A stretch of 64,000 nt of DNA. Origin: Bradyrhizobium sp. AZCC 2176. GTDB lineage: Bacteria; Pseudomonadota; Alphaproteobacteria; Rhizobiales; Xanthobacteraceae. Below the pieces are notes generated by a model that had not been told where the DNA came from, did not search any database, and saw nothing but the letters and a program-made list of their open reading frames with translations. A program made the position numbers and the translations under genes. The DNA lies in NCBI RefSeq assembly GCF_036924645.1, contig NZ_JAZHRX010000001.1, positions 868,001-932,000 of the forward strand, given 5' to 3'. Positions 1 to 10,408 of this stretch are shown here, in pieces. The first letter of the stretch is position 1. The number at the start of each line of letters is the position of its first letter.

Positions 1-886
<886 letters not shown>

Positions 887-911
887 GGACGTAACTCCGA
901 AAAGGAATCTA

Positions 912-2615
912 TCAGAACAGCGTGTTGGCATTGCCGGCGAGGTGCTCGACGATCGGCCCGAGCGCCAACGCCGGGAAGAAAGTGAGGCCGCCGATGATCA
1001 GGATGACGCCGACGACGAGGCCGACAAAAAGGCCGCCGGTGGTCGGGAACGTGCCCACCGATGGCGGGATTGATTTTTTCTCCGCGAGCGAGCCTGCAAT
1101 CGCCATTGCCGGCACGATCATGAAGAAGCGGCCAACGAACATCGCCATCGCACCGGTCAGATTGTAGAAGAACGTGTTGCCGGTGAGGCCCGCGAAAGCA
1201 GAGCCGTTATTGCCGGTTTGAGAGGTGTAGGCGTAAAGCACTTCGGTGAAGCCATGCGGACCGCCATTGGCCATTGACGCCACCGCCGGCGGGAACACGA
1301 CCGCGACGGCCGTCCAGCCAAGGATCATCAGCGGCAGCACCAGGATCGCGAGCATCGCCATCTTGACCTCGCGCGCCTCGATCTTCTTGCCGACATACTC
1401 CGGCGTGCGGCCGACCATCAGGCCGGCAACGAAGATCGCCAGCACCACGAACAGCAGCATGCCGTACATGCCGGCGCCGACGCCGCCGACGATGATTTCG
1501 CCGAGCTGGATGTTGATCAGCGGAATCATGCCGCCAAGTGCGGTGAAACTATCGTGCATGGCGTTGACCGCGCCGCACGAGGCCGCCGTGGTGATGACCG
1601 CGAAGAGTGAGGAAGCGACGATTCCGAAACGGACTTCCTTGCCTTCCATGTTGCCGCCGGACAGGCCGAGCGCGCTCAGCGCCGAGGTGCCGTTGGCTTC
1701 GGCCCAATAGGTGACGGCGACACCCGACAGGAACAGCACGCCCATCACGGCGAGGATCGCCCAGCCCTGACGCTGGTTGCCGACCATGCGGCCGAACACG
1801 TTGGTCAGCGCCGCGCCAAGCGCGAAGATCGAGATCATCTGCACGAAGTTCGACAGCGCGGTGGGGTTTTCGAAGGGATGCGCGGCATTGGCGTTGAAGA
1901 AGCCGCCGCCATTGGTGCCGAGCATCTTGATGGCGACCTGCGAGGCGACGGGGCCTACAGCAATGGTCTGCTTGGCGCCTTCCAGCGTCGTCGCCTCGAC
2001 ATAGGCACCGAGTGTCTGCGGCATGCCCTGCCAGACCAGGAACAGCGTATAGATGATGCAGATCGGCAGAAGCACATAGAGGGTGCAGCGCGTCACATCG
2101 ACCCAGAAATTGCCGATGGTGCGCATCGAGGAACGGGAAAAGCCACGGATCAGCGCTACCGCAAGCGCGATGCCGGTCGCCGCCGACAGAAAATTCTGGT
2201 GCGTCAGGCCGACCATCTGCGTCAGATAGGACAGCGTGCTCTCGCCGCCATAGTTCTGCCAGTTGGTGTTGGTGAGAAACGAGATCGCCGTGTTGAAAGA
2301 CAGATCCGGGGCGACGGCGGATTGCTCTACCGGATTGAGCGGCAACAGGGCCTGCAGCCGCATCAGGCTATAGATGACGAGGAAGCCGCCGACATGGAAC
2401 AGCAGCATGGCGACCGTATAGCTCAGCCAGTGCTGCTCCCGCTTCTCATCGACGCCGCCGATCCAGTACAGCGCCGTCTCGACCGGCCGCAGGACGGGAG
2501 AGAGGAAAGTGCGCTCGCCGTTGAAGACGCGAGTCATGTACCAGCCGAGCGGTTTGACCAGCGCGACTACGATGGCGCAATACAGAGGAATTTGAATCCA
2601 TCCGATGACGGTCAT
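912..2615 (-). CDS. kdpA: KdpA, potassium-transporting ATPase potassium-binding subunit
   Basis: KdpA is the K+-selective channel-like subunit of the Kdp complex in the inner membrane. The 567-residue product has the family's normal length and about ten hydrophobic segments. Selectivity-filter-type glycine motifs are visible, such as [10 protein letters not shown] and [10 protein letters not shown]. The N-terminus ([20 protein letters not shown]) is a membrane helix, which supports the ATG at 2615. The gene lies between kdpF (about 100 bp upstream) and kdpB. No truncation or frameshift is seen. Confidence 0.96.
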   Translation of the reverse strand: MTVIGWIQIPLYCAIVVALVKPLGWYMTRVFNGERTFLSPVLRPVETALYWIGGVDEKREQHWLSYTVAMLLFHVGGFLVIYSLMRLQALLPLNPVEQSAVAPDLSFNTAISFLTNTNWQNYGGESTLSYLTQMVGLTHQNFLSAATGIALAVALIRGFSRSSMRTIGNFWVDVTRCTLYVLLPICIIYTLFLVWQGMPQTLGAYVEATTLEGAKQTIAVGPVASQVAIKMLGTNGGGFFNANAAHPFENPTALSNFVQMISIFALGAALTNVFGRMVGNQRQGWAILAVMGVLFLSGVAVTYWAEANGTSALSALGLSGGNMEGKEVRFGIVASSLFAVITTAASCGAVNAMHDSFTALGGMIPLINIQLGEIIVGGVGAGMYGMLLFVVLAIFVAGLMVGRTPEYVGKKIEAREVKMAMLAILVLPLMILGWTAVAVVFPPAVASMANGGPHGFTEVLYAYTSQTGNNGSAFAGLTGNTFFYNLTGAMAMFVGRFFMIVPAMAIAGSLAEKKSIPPSVGTFPTTGGLFVGLVVGVILIIGGLTFFPALALGPIVEHLAGNANTLF

Positions 2616-2714
2616 TGTCAGGAACCCTTCAGCAGCAGGCGAATGAGCTCAATCAATGGCGCCGAGGCGACGACAAACGCCAGGACGACCTCGACCAGCG
2701 TGATCGTGGCGCGC

Positions 2715-2804
2715 TCAGAAGCGCTCGGGCCGCAGCAGCGCGTAGGTCAGGTAAAACAGCAGGCCGAGCGAGACGAGACCGGCAAGCGAGTAATCGAAGA
2801 TCAT
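2715..2804 (-). CDS. kdpF: KdpF, small membrane subunit of the Kdp ATPase
   Basis: This 29-residue single-helix peptide is too short for ordinary ORF calling. It reads MIFDYSLAGLVSLGLLFYLT followed by YALLRPERF, and the C-terminal LLRPERF is typical of KdpF. KdpF stabilises the KdpABC complex in the inner membrane. The start ATG at 2804 is preceded on the minus strand by GAGGAGAGC, a good ribosome-binding site. It lies immediately upstream of kdpA on the same strand. Confidence 0.9.
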   Translation of the reverse strand: MIFDYSLAGLVSLGLLFYLTYALLRPERF

Positions 2805-2817
2805 GGTGCTCTCCTCT

Positions 2818-2901
2818 CTACAACCGCTCGCAGGCATAGGCGTAACCAATGCCTGCCACGAAGAAGCCGAAGGCGAGCGCCAGCATGAGAATGTCCAGCA
2901 T
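2818..2901 (-). CDS. 27-residue single-span membrane peptide upstream of kdpF
   Basis: A short frame with AGGAA about 6 nt before ATG 2901 encodes MLDILMLALAFGFFVAGIGY plus AYACERL. It is almost entirely one hydrophobic helix ending in a charged tail, and it ends 13 bp before kdpF starts. A longer in-frame extension exists upstream (to 3096) but is basic, proline-rich and has no membrane character, so the internal start is preferred. Its place at the head of the kdp operon suggests a second small Kdp-associated subunit or a leader peptide. That role is an inference. Confidence 0.6.
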   Translation of the reverse strand: MLDILMLALAFGFFVAGIGYAYACERL

Positions 2902-3274
2902 GGGAATGTTCCTGCGCGACTTGATTCGCGAACCGAATGGACGGTTTCGCGTTTTGCTGGACTGAGGTGCCACCGGCTGCATAGGTTTTCGAGACGGAGG
3001 GAATGGCAACGTTATAGGAATCTCATAAAGACGCGCCCGTCGTCCTTGCGCACGCCCCAGGCCATCAAGTATGCACTGTTCGAGAACGGGCATCATCCCG
3101 AGACCATCATCCCGAGACCATCATCGAATTGTCGCGCGAGATTGAGCTCGATATGCGGGGCGGCGCCCTATCCCGATCGACCGGCCGGCTGGACATTCCA
3201 TTTGACGCCGCTTGCTCGGGTGCTAGCTTCATCGAAGGCAAATGACCATAACACAGCGATCGATGGAGGAAGCC
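2902..3274. promoter_or_regulatory. kdp / corA divergent intergenic region
   Basis: This stretch of about 370 bp separates the leftward kdp operon from the rightward corA gene and must hold both promoters. I could not place a convincing -35/-10 pair or a KdpE-type operator by eye. It does contain a tandem duplication of a 15-bp unit (CATCATCCCGAGACC at 3091-3105 and 3106-3120, plus a partial third copy). Confidence 0.4.
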
Positions 3275-4291
3275 ATGAACGTAGCATCGTCTCCCTCCCC
3301 CGTGACAGAAGCGGTATCTTCAGAAGGCGTCGTGGCCGCCGGTGTCTATGTCGATGGCCGGCGCATCGCCAACATCAATATCGATGAAGCCTCAAGCTGG
3401 CGCAGCCGGCCGGGCCATGTGGTCTGGATCGGACTGCATGAACCTGACATCACGGTGCTGCACCGCGTGCAGCAGCAGTTCGAGCTGCATGATCTCGCCA
3501 TTGAGGACGCCGACCACGCCCATCAGCGGCCGAAGATCGAGCAGTACGGCGACGCCCTGTTCATCGTGGCGCGCACCGCGCAGCTCGATGGCGACAGCAT
3601 TGCATTCGGAGAGACGCATCTGTTCGTCGGCGAAGGATATATCGTCTCGGTCCGCCATGGCGCCTCGACGTCCTACAAGCCGGTACGCGAACGATGCGAA
3701 AGCTGTCCGCGGGCACTGGCTCGTGGGGAGGACTACATCCTCTACGCCATCCTCGACTTCATCGTCGACAACTACTCCCCCGTTCTCGAAACCATTCAGG
3801 AGGAGGTCGAGACGATGGAGGCGCAGGTGCTCGCGAGCGCGATGACGCAGGCGCAGATCGAGCGTCTCTATCAGCTCCGACGCGACCTGTTGCGCCTGCG
3901 CAATGCGGTCGGGCCGCTGGTGGAGGTCTGCCGCCGGCTTGAGCATGACAATTTGCCGATGGTGCGATCCACTATGCAACCGCTGTTCCGCGACGTGACG
4001 GACCATGTGCGGACCGTTCAGGAGCAGATCGACTCGCTCCGCGAGGTATTGGCGTTTGCTTTCGAGGCGAGCTTGCTGGTGGGCCAGGCGCAGGAGACCG
4101 CGGTATCCAAGAAGCTGGCGTCATGGCTTGCCATCATCGCGGTGCCGACCGCGATCGCCGGCATCTACGGCATGAATTTCAAGCACATGCCGGAGCTGCA
4201 GTGGGAGTACGGCTATTTCAGCGTGATCGCCGCAATCCTGCTCGTATGCACCGGCTTGTTCTGGCGCTTCCGACGCGTCGGCTGGTTGTAG
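3275..4291 (+). CDS. corA: CorA-family magnesium/cobalt transporter
   Basis: CorA proteins are homopentameric inner-membrane channels for Mg2+ and sometimes Co2+ or Ni2+. The 338-residue product has a long cytoplasmic alpha/beta and helical N-domain and two C-terminal membrane helices. The signature YGMN motif sits at the end of the first helix (GIYGMNFKHMPELQWEYGY). ATG 3275 was chosen over two upstream in-frame ATGs (3242, 3263) because GGAGGA lies 5 nt before it. The periplasmic loop lacks the exact MPEL spacing of the best-studied CorAs only slightly (HMPELQWEYG), so transport is likely intact. Ion specificity cannot be read from the sequence. Confidence 0.92.
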   Translation: MNVASSPSPVTEAVSSEGVVAAGVYVDGRRIANINIDEASSWRSRPGHVVWIGLHEPDITVLHRVQQQFELHDLAIEDADHAHQRPKIEQYGDALFIVARTAQLDGDSIAFGETHLFVGEGYIVSVRHGASTSYKPVRERCESCPRALARGEDYILYAILDFIVDNYSPVLETIQEEVETMEAQVLASAMTQAQIERLYQLRRDLLRLRNAVGPLVEVCRRLEHDNLPMVRSTMQPLFRDVTDHVRTVQEQIDSLREVLAFAFEASLLVGQAQETAVSKKLASWLAIIAVPTAIAGIYGMNFKHMPELQWEYGYFSVIAAILLVCTGLFWRFRRVGWL

Positions 4292-4397
4292 GCTGACGAG
4301 TGGAAGGCCCGGTTTTCGCAACGCAAAGTGGTACCCACCTTGCTCGAGAAAGCATAGAGTATTGACGAACCAGCGATCCGGCAGACGGGCGAATATC

Positions 4398-5576
4398 ATG
4401 ACAGCCACTTCGACGAGCCGAACTATCATACCCATCATGGCGCTTGTTGCAGCCTGTGGCGTGGCAGTGGCCGGCACCATTTTGTACGTCCGCCGCGGGC
4501 CGCCGGCCGACACCAGCACTGCAGCCGTCGCGCCGACGATCTCAAAGCCTGCATCGGACGCGCGAGAGCAAAGCCCCGCCCCGCTCGCAACGGCGAAAGC
4601 GGAAGCCAACGCCATCGTGGACGCGCTGGCAGGATCACCCCCACCACCGGAGAACAGCGACGGCGTGCCGACGTTCGATGTTGCCCGCATCGAACCGACG
4701 GGCGAAGCCGTCATAGCCGGCCGGACAGCGCCCGGCGCGACGGTGGAACTGCTGCGTAATGGCGAAGTGCATGATCGCGCGGTCGCGGATCAATCCGGAC
4801 AATTCGTCATCGTCCCGCCGCGGCTTCCATCTGGCACCTACGACCTGACGCTGCGCTCCAGGCAGCCGGACGGCAAGCAGACCACGTCCAAACAGAATGT
4901 GACGGTGGCACTTGAGCCGAAAGCGACCGACCGGCCGGTCGTGGCGCTGATCACGCCGAACAAGCCAATCGTCATGCTGTCGCAACCGGCGGCGGCAAAA
5001 CCGGCGGCTGGCGCCGTGATCGTGGAGACGGTCGAGATCGAGCCGGGTGGCAAGTTCCACGTGAGCGGCCAGGCACGCCCCGGCGCGGCATTGCGGCTTT
5101 ATCTCAACGACAGCTTTATTACGTCGGTATCGGCCGCCGCTGATGGGCGTTTTGCGGTCACAATCAATGAAGGGGTCGCACCGGGCAGCTACCGCGTGCG
5201 AGTGGACGAGGCATCGACTTCCGGCTCTGTACGCGCACGTGCCGAGGTGCCGTTCAATGTTCCTGACACGGTGACCGCATCTGTGCCGGCGCAGACCACA
5301 GCGTCGAAGCGCCCGGAGTCTGCCGCTGCGCAACAACCACAATTGGCGGCTGCAGGGGCTGTCGTTCTGCCAGACGGAGGTTCGCCTTCATCCACCGTGG
5401 TCGTGCCAAAGATCACGACCACGACTGTGTCACGCGGCGACAGCCTCTGGCGTCTCAGCCAACTCTCGTACGGCGCGGGCACGCGCTATGCCATCATCTA
5501 CAAGGCGAACCGGGAACAGATCCGCAATCCCAACCTGATTTATCCCGGCCAAGTCTTTGTCCTTCCGGCGAAGTGA
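4398..5576 (+). CDS. LysM domain protein with an N-terminal membrane anchor and Ig-like repeats
   Basis: The product (392 residues from ATG 4398) starts with a hydrophobic segment (IIPIMALVAACGVAVAGTIL) that anchors it to, or exports it across, the inner membrane. A proline/alanine-rich linker follows. Then come two related beta-rich modules (around residues 90-165 and 210-290, each with a pattern like PGATVELLRNGEV / PGAALRLYLNDSF) that look like bacterial Ig-like repeats. The C-terminal 50 residues form a LysM domain (VSRGDSLWRLSQLSYGAG to IYPGQVFVLP), which binds peptidoglycan. This architecture is common in Bradyrhizobiaceae as 'LysM peptidoglycan-binding domain-containing protein'. No enzymatic domain is seen. 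Confidence 0.85.
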   Translation: MTATSTSRTIIPIMALVAACGVAVAGTILYVRRGPPADTSTAAVAPTISKPASDAREQSPAPLATAKAEANAIVDALAGSPPPPENSDGVPTFDVARIEPTGEAVIAGRTAPGATVELLRNGEVHDRAVADQSGQFVIVPPRLPSGTYDLTLRSRQPDGKQTTSKQNVTVALEPKATDRPVVALITPNKPIVMLSQPAAAKPAAGAVIVETVEIEPGGKFHVSGQARPGAALRLYLNDSFITSVSAAADGRFAVTINEGVAPGSYRVRVDEASTSGSVRARAEVPFNVPDTVTASVPAQTTASKRPESAAAQQPQLAAAGAVVLPDGGSPSSTVVVPKITTTTVSRGDSLWRLSQLSYGAGTRYAIIYKANREQIRNPNLIYPGQVFVLPAK

Positions 5577-5624
5577 AGCGCATCCATCGCGCCGTCACAT
5601 CGCTGCAAGACGATTGCCTCTCGC

Positions 5625-8390
5625 CTACTCCGCGGCCGACTGCAGCGCCACCTTTTCGACCCGCACGGCGCAGAACTTGAATTCGGGGATCTTGCCGAAT
5701 GGGTCGAGCGCCGGGTTGGTCAACAGGTTCGCCGCCGCCTCCGCGTAGCAGAACGGCATGAACACCATGTTTTCAGGCACGTCGCGGTCGGAGCGCAGCT
5801 TGACCTCGACGGCGCCGCGGCGGGTCTGCAGGCGAATGAAGTCGCCGGGCCAGACGCTGAGCTTGCGCATGTCCTTCGGTGACATGAACGCCACCGCTTC
5901 CGGCTCGATCTGATCGAGCACGCTGGCGCGGCGGGTCATCGAGCCGGTGTGCCAATGTTCGAGCACGCGTCCCGTGGACAGCACCATCGGATATTCGGAA
6001 TCGGGCACCTCGTCGGGCGCGATCACCTTCGCCGGCACGATCTTGCCGCGGCCACTCGCGGTCGGGAAGCCCGTGGTGAAGATGATCTCGTTGCCGGGCT
6101 GGTCGGAAGCGTCCACCGGATAGGTCACCGCGCCCTCGCGCACCAGCCGATCCCAAGTGATGTTGTTCAGCGACGGCATCACCTGCGTCATCTCGGTGAA
6201 CACGTCGGCCGGGCCGTTGTAATTCCACGGCAGGCCCATGCGCTTGCCGATCTCCTGGATGATCCAGAGATCCTGCCGTGCATCGCCCGGCGGCCTGATC
6301 ACCTCGCGTGCGAGTTGCACGCGGCGATCAGTGTTGGTGAAAGTGCCGGATTTTTCCGCAAAGGCCGAGGCCGGCAGGATGACGTCGGCATGGAACGCCG
6401 TTTCCGTCACAAAGAGATCCTGCACCACCAGATGATCGAGCATGGCCAGCGCGTGGCGTGCGTGCTGCAGATCGGGGTCCGACATCGCGGGGTTTTCGCC
6501 CTCGATATACATGCCGGTAATCTCGCCGGCGTGGATCGCGTTCATGATTTCGACGACGGTGAGGCCGCGCACGGGATCGAGATCCTGATGCCAGAGCTTT
6601 TCAAAGGGCTCTCGCAGATCGGTTCGCCCGACCGGCTGGTAGTCCGGCAAAAACATCGGGATCAAGCCGGCGTCGGACGCGCCCTGCACGTTGTTCTGGC
6701 CACGCAGCGGATGCAGGCCGGTGCCGGGACGGCCGACCTGGCCGGTGGTCAGCGCCAGCGCGATCAGGCAGCGCGCGTTATCGGTCCCGTGGATATGCTG
6801 GCTGATGCCCATGCCCCAGAAGATGATGGAGGCCTGCGAGCGGGCATAGACGCGCGCGACTTCCTTCAGCGTCTCGGCAGGGACGCCGCAGATCGCTTCC
6901 ATCTTCTCCGGCGGGAATTCCTTGATGCGCTCGGCGAGTTCGTCAAAGCCTTCGGTATAGCCCGCGATATACTGCTGGTCGGTCAGCCCTTCGGTAATGA
7001 TGGTGTGGAGCATCGCGTTCAGCATCGCGACGTCGCTACCGGGCTTGAACGCCAGATGCCGCCAGGCGTGGCGCGACAGAGACTGCCGGCGCGGATCCAT
7101 CACGATCAGCTTGGCGCCGCGCTTGGCTGCATTCTTGATATAGGTCGCGGCGACCGGATGATTCACGGTCGGATTGGCGCCGATCACGATGATGACTTCG
7201 GCATCCATCGCAGCCGCAAACGGCGCCGACACCGCGCCCGAGTTCAACCCTTCCATCAGCGCCGCCACGGATGAAGCGTGGCATAGCCGCGTACAGTGAT
7301 CGACATTGTTGGAGCCGAAGCCGGTGCGCACCAGCTTCTGGAACAGGTAGGCCTCTTCGTTCGAGCCCTTGGCGGAGCCGAAACCGGCCAGCGCCTTGAC
7401 GCCCTTTTCGTCGCGGATCTTGACGAGGCCCTTGGCTGCGATATCGAGCGCCTCTTCCCACGAGGCTTCGCGGAAATGGGTGAACGGATTGGCCGGATCG
7501 ACCTGGTCGTTGGCATCCTTCTTCGCATTCGGCAGCCGCACCAGCGGCTTTGTCAGGCGATGCGGATGATGGATGTAGTCGAAGCCGAAGCGGCCCTTGA
7601 CGCAGAGACGGTTGTGGTTGGCCGGGCCATCGCGGCCCTCGGCGTAGATGACCTTCTCGTCCTTGACCTGATAGGTGACCTGGCAGCCGACGCCGCAGAA
7701 CGGGCAGAGCGAGTCGACCTTCTTGTCGGGGTAGGTGACGCGGGTCTGGTTCTCGTCCAGCATCACCGAGGGCATCAGGGCGCCGGTCGGGCAGGCCTGC
7801 ACGCATTCGCCGCAGGCAACGCAGGTCGATTCACCCATCGGATCGTCGAAGTCGAACACAATCTTGGCGCCGGCATTGCGATAGGCCATGCCGATGACGT
7901 CGTTGACCTGCACCTCGCGGCAGGCGCGCACGCACAGGCCACACTGGATGCAGGCATCGAGATTGACGCTCATCGCGGGATGGCTGGTATCGCCTTGCCA
8001 ACGCTCGGCCGCCGGAAAACGGCTCTCGGTGACGTCGACCTTTTCGGCCCAGTGCCAGAATTTCGAATCGGGATCATGCGAGGTTTCGCGCGCCGGCTGG
8101 TCAGCAACCAGCAACTCCATCACCATCTTCTGCGCCGCGACTGCACGCGCGCTCTCGGTCTTTACCTTCATGCCGACGCTCGGCGTGCGTTTGCAGGACG
8201 CGGCCAGCACGCGCTCGCCCTCGATCTCGACCATGCAGGCGCGGCAATTGCCGTCGGGCCGGTAGTCCGGCTCCGGCGAATAGCAGAGATGCGGAATTTC
8301 CTTCTGGTGGCGTTTCGCCACTTGCCAGATGGTCTCGCCGGCGTTGGCCTCGACCTGTTGACCGTCGAGTTCGAACTTGATCTTGGTCAT
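5625..8390 (-). CDS. fdsA: NAD-dependent formate dehydrogenase, alpha (molybdopterin) subunit
   Basis: This cytoplasmic subunit oxidises formate to CO2 at a bis-MGD molybdenum centre and passes electrons to FdsB. The 921 residues show, in order: an N-terminal [2Fe-2S] domain (CRAC and following Cys, residues 35-70), a His/Cys [4Fe-4S] region, a two-cluster ferredoxin domain (CIQCGLCVRAC, CVACGECVQAC), the proximal cluster motif CPFCGVGC, the catalytic Cys of CTRLCHASS (near residue 370; Cys, not selenocysteine) and a C-terminal MGD-binding domain. The start overlaps the end of fdsB by 4 bp (ATGA), so the two are translationally coupled. Upstream sit a formate/oxalate-type transporter and the Mo-cofactor genes. 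Confidence 0.95.
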   Translation of the reverse strand: MTKIKFELDGQQVEANAGETIWQVAKRHQKEIPHLCYSPEPDYRPDGNCRACMVEIEGERVLAASCKRTPSVGMKVKTESARAVAAQKMVMELLVADQPARETSHDPDSKFWHWAEKVDVTESRFPAAERWQGDTSHPAMSVNLDACIQCGLCVRACREVQVNDVIGMAYRNAGAKIVFDFDDPMGESTCVACGECVQACPTGALMPSVMLDENQTRVTYPDKKVDSLCPFCGVGCQVTYQVKDEKVIYAEGRDGPANHNRLCVKGRFGFDYIHHPHRLTKPLVRLPNAKKDANDQVDPANPFTHFREASWEEALDIAAKGLVKIRDEKGVKALAGFGSAKGSNEEAYLFQKLVRTGFGSNNVDHCTRLCHASSVAALMEGLNSGAVSAPFAAAMDAEVIIVIGANPTVNHPVAATYIKNAAKRGAKLIVMDPRRQSLSRHAWRHLAFKPGSDVAMLNAMLHTIITEGLTDQQYIAGYTEGFDELAERIKEFPPEKMEAICGVPAETLKEVARVYARSQASIIFWGMGISQHIHGTDNARCLIALALTTGQVGRPGTGLHPLRGQNNVQGASDAGLIPMFLPDYQPVGRTDLREPFEKLWHQDLDPVRGLTVVEIMNAIHAGEITGMYIEGENPAMSDPDLQHARHALAMLDHLVVQDLFVTETAFHADVILPASAFAEKSGTFTNTDRRVQLAREVIRPPGDARQDLWIIQEIGKRMGLPWNYNGPADVFTEMTQVMPSLNNITWDRLVREGAVTYPVDASDQPGNEIIFTTGFPTASGRGKIVPAKVIAPDEVPDSEYPMVLSTGRVLEHWHTGSMTRRASVLDQIEPEAVAFMSPKDMRKLSVWPGDFIRLQTRRGAVEVKLRSDRDVPENMVFMPFCYAEAAANLLTNPALDPFGKIPEFKFCAVRVEKVALQSAAE

Positions 8391-10099
8391 TCCGCGGCCT
8401 CTTTCGGCACGAATTCTTCCGGAAAATATTTAATCACTGACGTCAGCGGATTCGAGGCGGCTTGGCCAAGCCCGCAGATCGAGGCATCGCGCATCGCCTG
8501 GCTCAGCTGGTCGAGCAATTCGCGGTTCCAAACTGGACGCTGCATCAGGAGTGCCGCCTTCTGGGTGCCGACCCGGCACGGCGTGCACTGGCCGCAGCTT
8601 TCGTCCTCGAAGAACTTCATCAGGTTCAGCGCCGCGCCCTTCACGCTGTCCTGCTCGGATAGGATGACGATTGCGGCGGAGCCGATGAAGCAGCCGTATT
8701 TTTCCAGCGTGCCGAAGTCGAGCGGGATGTTGTCCATCGAGGCCGGCAAAATGCCGCCCGAGGCGCCGCCCGGAAGGTAAGCGTGGAAGGTGTGGCCGTC
8801 AGCCATGCCACCGCAGAACTCATCGATCAGTTCGCGCACGGTGACGCCTGCCGGCGCCAGCTTCATGCCGGGATTTTTGACGCGGCCCGACACCGAATAG
8901 CTGCGCAGCCCGTGACGGTCGTTGCGGCCGTGGCTCTTCCACCAGTCGGCGCCCTTCTCGACGATGTCGCGCACCCACCACAGCGTCTCGATATTGTTGA
9001 TCAGCGTCGGCAGGCCGAACAGGCCGACTTGGAACGGATAAGGCGGCTTGTGCCTTGGCAGGCCGCGCTTGCCCTCAATGGACTCCAGCAGCGAGGATTC
9101 CTCGCCGCAGATATAGGCGCCGGCGCCGCGGCGCATGTGCAGCACGGGGCCGCCCGGCGGCAGCTTCGCAATTTCGCGCGTGAGGATTTCGCGCGAGGCC
9201 GGGTATTCGTCGCGGATGTAGATGTAGACGTCGGTCGCCTCGACCACATGGGCGCCGATCAGCATGCCCTCGATGAAGCGATGCGGATCGGTTTCGAGGT
9301 AATAGCGATCCTTGAAGGTGCCGGGTTCGCCCTCGTCGCCATTGATCGCCATCAGCCGCGGTCCGGGCTCACCGAGCACCGCGCGCCATTTGCGTCCCGT
9401 CGGGAAGCCGGCACCGCCAAGCCCGCGCAGCGAGGCGTCGTCGAGCGACTTCAGCAGGTCTTCTCTCGTCATGGCGCCAGAGCGCAGGCGGTTCAGCAGT
9501 GCATAACCGCCGCCGGCGACATAGGCGTCGTAATCGACATATTTCGGCAGATGCGCATGCGTTTCGCCGCCCTTCGCCGCGGCGAGCACGGTTGTGACCG
9601 TGGCATGATCGACGAAGTGATGACCGACCTCGGCCGCAGGCGCGGTATCGCAGCGGCCGACGCAGGGGGCGCGCACCACGCGAATGCCCGGGCCTGCGCT
9701 GTCCTGCAGTTCGTGCAGCAGCTTTTCCGCGCCCAGCATCGCGCAGGTGAGCGAATCGCAGACCCGGATCGTCAGCGGCGCGATGTCGGGCGCGCCTTCC
9801 TTCACCACGTCGAAATGCGCGTAGAAGGTCGCGGTCTCGAACACTTCGGCAAATGACAGCTTCATCTCGTCGGCCAGCGCCGCGAGATGCGCCGCCGAGA
9901 TCTGGTGATACTTGTCCTGGATCAGGTGCAGGTGCTCTATCAGGAGATCGCGGCGCCGCGGCCGATCGCCGAGCAGCAACTCGATCTCGTGGGCGGCGGT
10001 GGGGTCAACCTGTCGGCCCTTGGGGGTCGCCTTGGCCCGCTTCCGTCCCGCGCCGGGATGTTCGAACGAGCGGACCTCGTGCACGTTATGGATGGTCAT
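8387..10099 (-). CDS. fdsB: Fused FdsG-FdsB, diaphorase subunit of NAD-dependent formate dehydrogenase
   Basis: The 570-residue product (from ATG 10099) joins two parts. Residues of about 25-170 are a NuoE/FdsG-like thioredoxin-fold [2Fe-2S] domain (Cys pairs in CDSLTC and CVGRCDTAP). The rest is a NuoF/FdsB-like FMN and NAD-binding part with GLGGAGFPTGRKW and the [4Fe-4S] motif ESCGQCTPCRVGTQ. It takes electrons from FdsA and reduces NAD+. A longer frame reaches 10360, but the added 87 residues are low-complexity and lack family similarity. The stop overlaps the fdsA start. Fusion of the gamma and beta subunits is also known in other rhizobia. Confidence 0.92.
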   Translation of the reverse strand: MTIHNVHEVRSFEHPGAGRKRAKATPKGRQVDPTAAHEIELLLGDRPRRRDLLIEHLHLIQDKYHQISAAHLAALADEMKLSFAEVFETATFYAHFDVVKEGAPDIAPLTIRVCDSLTCAMLGAEKLLHELQDSAGPGIRVVRAPCVGRCDTAPAAEVGHHFVDHATVTTVLAAAKGGETHAHLPKYVDYDAYVAGGGYALLNRLRSGAMTREDLLKSLDDASLRGLGGAGFPTGRKWRAVLGEPGPRLMAINGDEGEPGTFKDRYYLETDPHRFIEGMLIGAHVVEATDVYIYIRDEYPASREILTREIAKLPPGGPVLHMRRGAGAYICGEESSLLESIEGKRGLPRHKPPYPFQVGLFGLPTLINNIETLWWVRDIVEKGADWWKSHGRNDRHGLRSYSVSGRVKNPGMKLAPAGVTVRELIDEFCGGMADGHTFHAYLPGGASGGILPASMDNIPLDFGTLEKYGCFIGSAAIVILSEQDSVKGAALNLMKFFEDESCGQCTPCRVGTQKAALLMQRPVWNRELLDQLSQAMRDASICGLGQAASNPLTSVIKYFPEEFVPKEAAE

Positions 10100-10145
10100 T
10101 GATAAGCGTCTCGTTCCCTCGACCTGAATTCGATCAACTCTAATC

Positions 10146-10159
10146 TCTGGTATGCCAGA
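10146..10159. promoter_or_regulatory. Palindrome upstream of fdsB (possible operator)
   Basis: The 14-bp sequence TCTGGTATGCCAGA is an inverted repeat (TCTGG / CCAGA with a 4-bp centre) located 47 bp upstream of the fdsGB start. TGGTATnCCA-type dyads are typical of GntR-family sites, but no cognate regulator gene is adjacent, so this is only a candidate. Confidence 0.3.
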
Positions 10160-10365
10160 TGCCAAGCGAATTGTGATGTCTTGATAGGTATTTAAGTCGC
10201 TGGCGGTGGGCGTGGTTCGGGCGTTCGAACGCCCTCGGCGATCCTCGCCGGTGTAGACTTGCCTGACCGAGCAATGAGAACGCGAAACGACCGCAGGATC
10301 AATAAAGCTGTTCCATGCTGCGATTGCGAAAACATATCGACCGGCGGCCCGAGCAGACATTGGAA

Positions 10366-10401
10366 GACGCCGCGGGAAGCAAGTTCACACCCCGCGGCGT
10401 C
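10366..10401 (-). terminator. Hairpin downstream of the OFA transporter gene
   Basis: A perfect 11-bp stem (GACGCCGCGGG / CCCGCGGCGTC at 10366-10376 and 10391-10401) with a 14-nt loop begins 8 bp after the transporter stop codon. It has no strong U-tract, so it may act as a weak terminator or as a processing barrier between the transporter and the fds genes. Confidence 0.5.
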
Positions 10402-10408
10402 CTCGGCG

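Noticed and set aside
4300..4350. A degenerate copy of the 49354-49402 palindrome after corA
   Set aside because: Only the GTACCCAC centre and part of one arm are shared; pairing is too weak to list as a repeat.
7250..7320. Selenocysteine at the FdsA active site
   Set aside because: The codon is a normal cysteine (CTRLCHASS) with no in-frame TGA.
5949..8780. Two long open frames on the plus strand (5949-7274 and 7296-8780)
   Set aside because: They are antisense shadows of fdsA and fdsB in GC-rich DNA; the translations are Arg/His/Ala-rich and show no domain.
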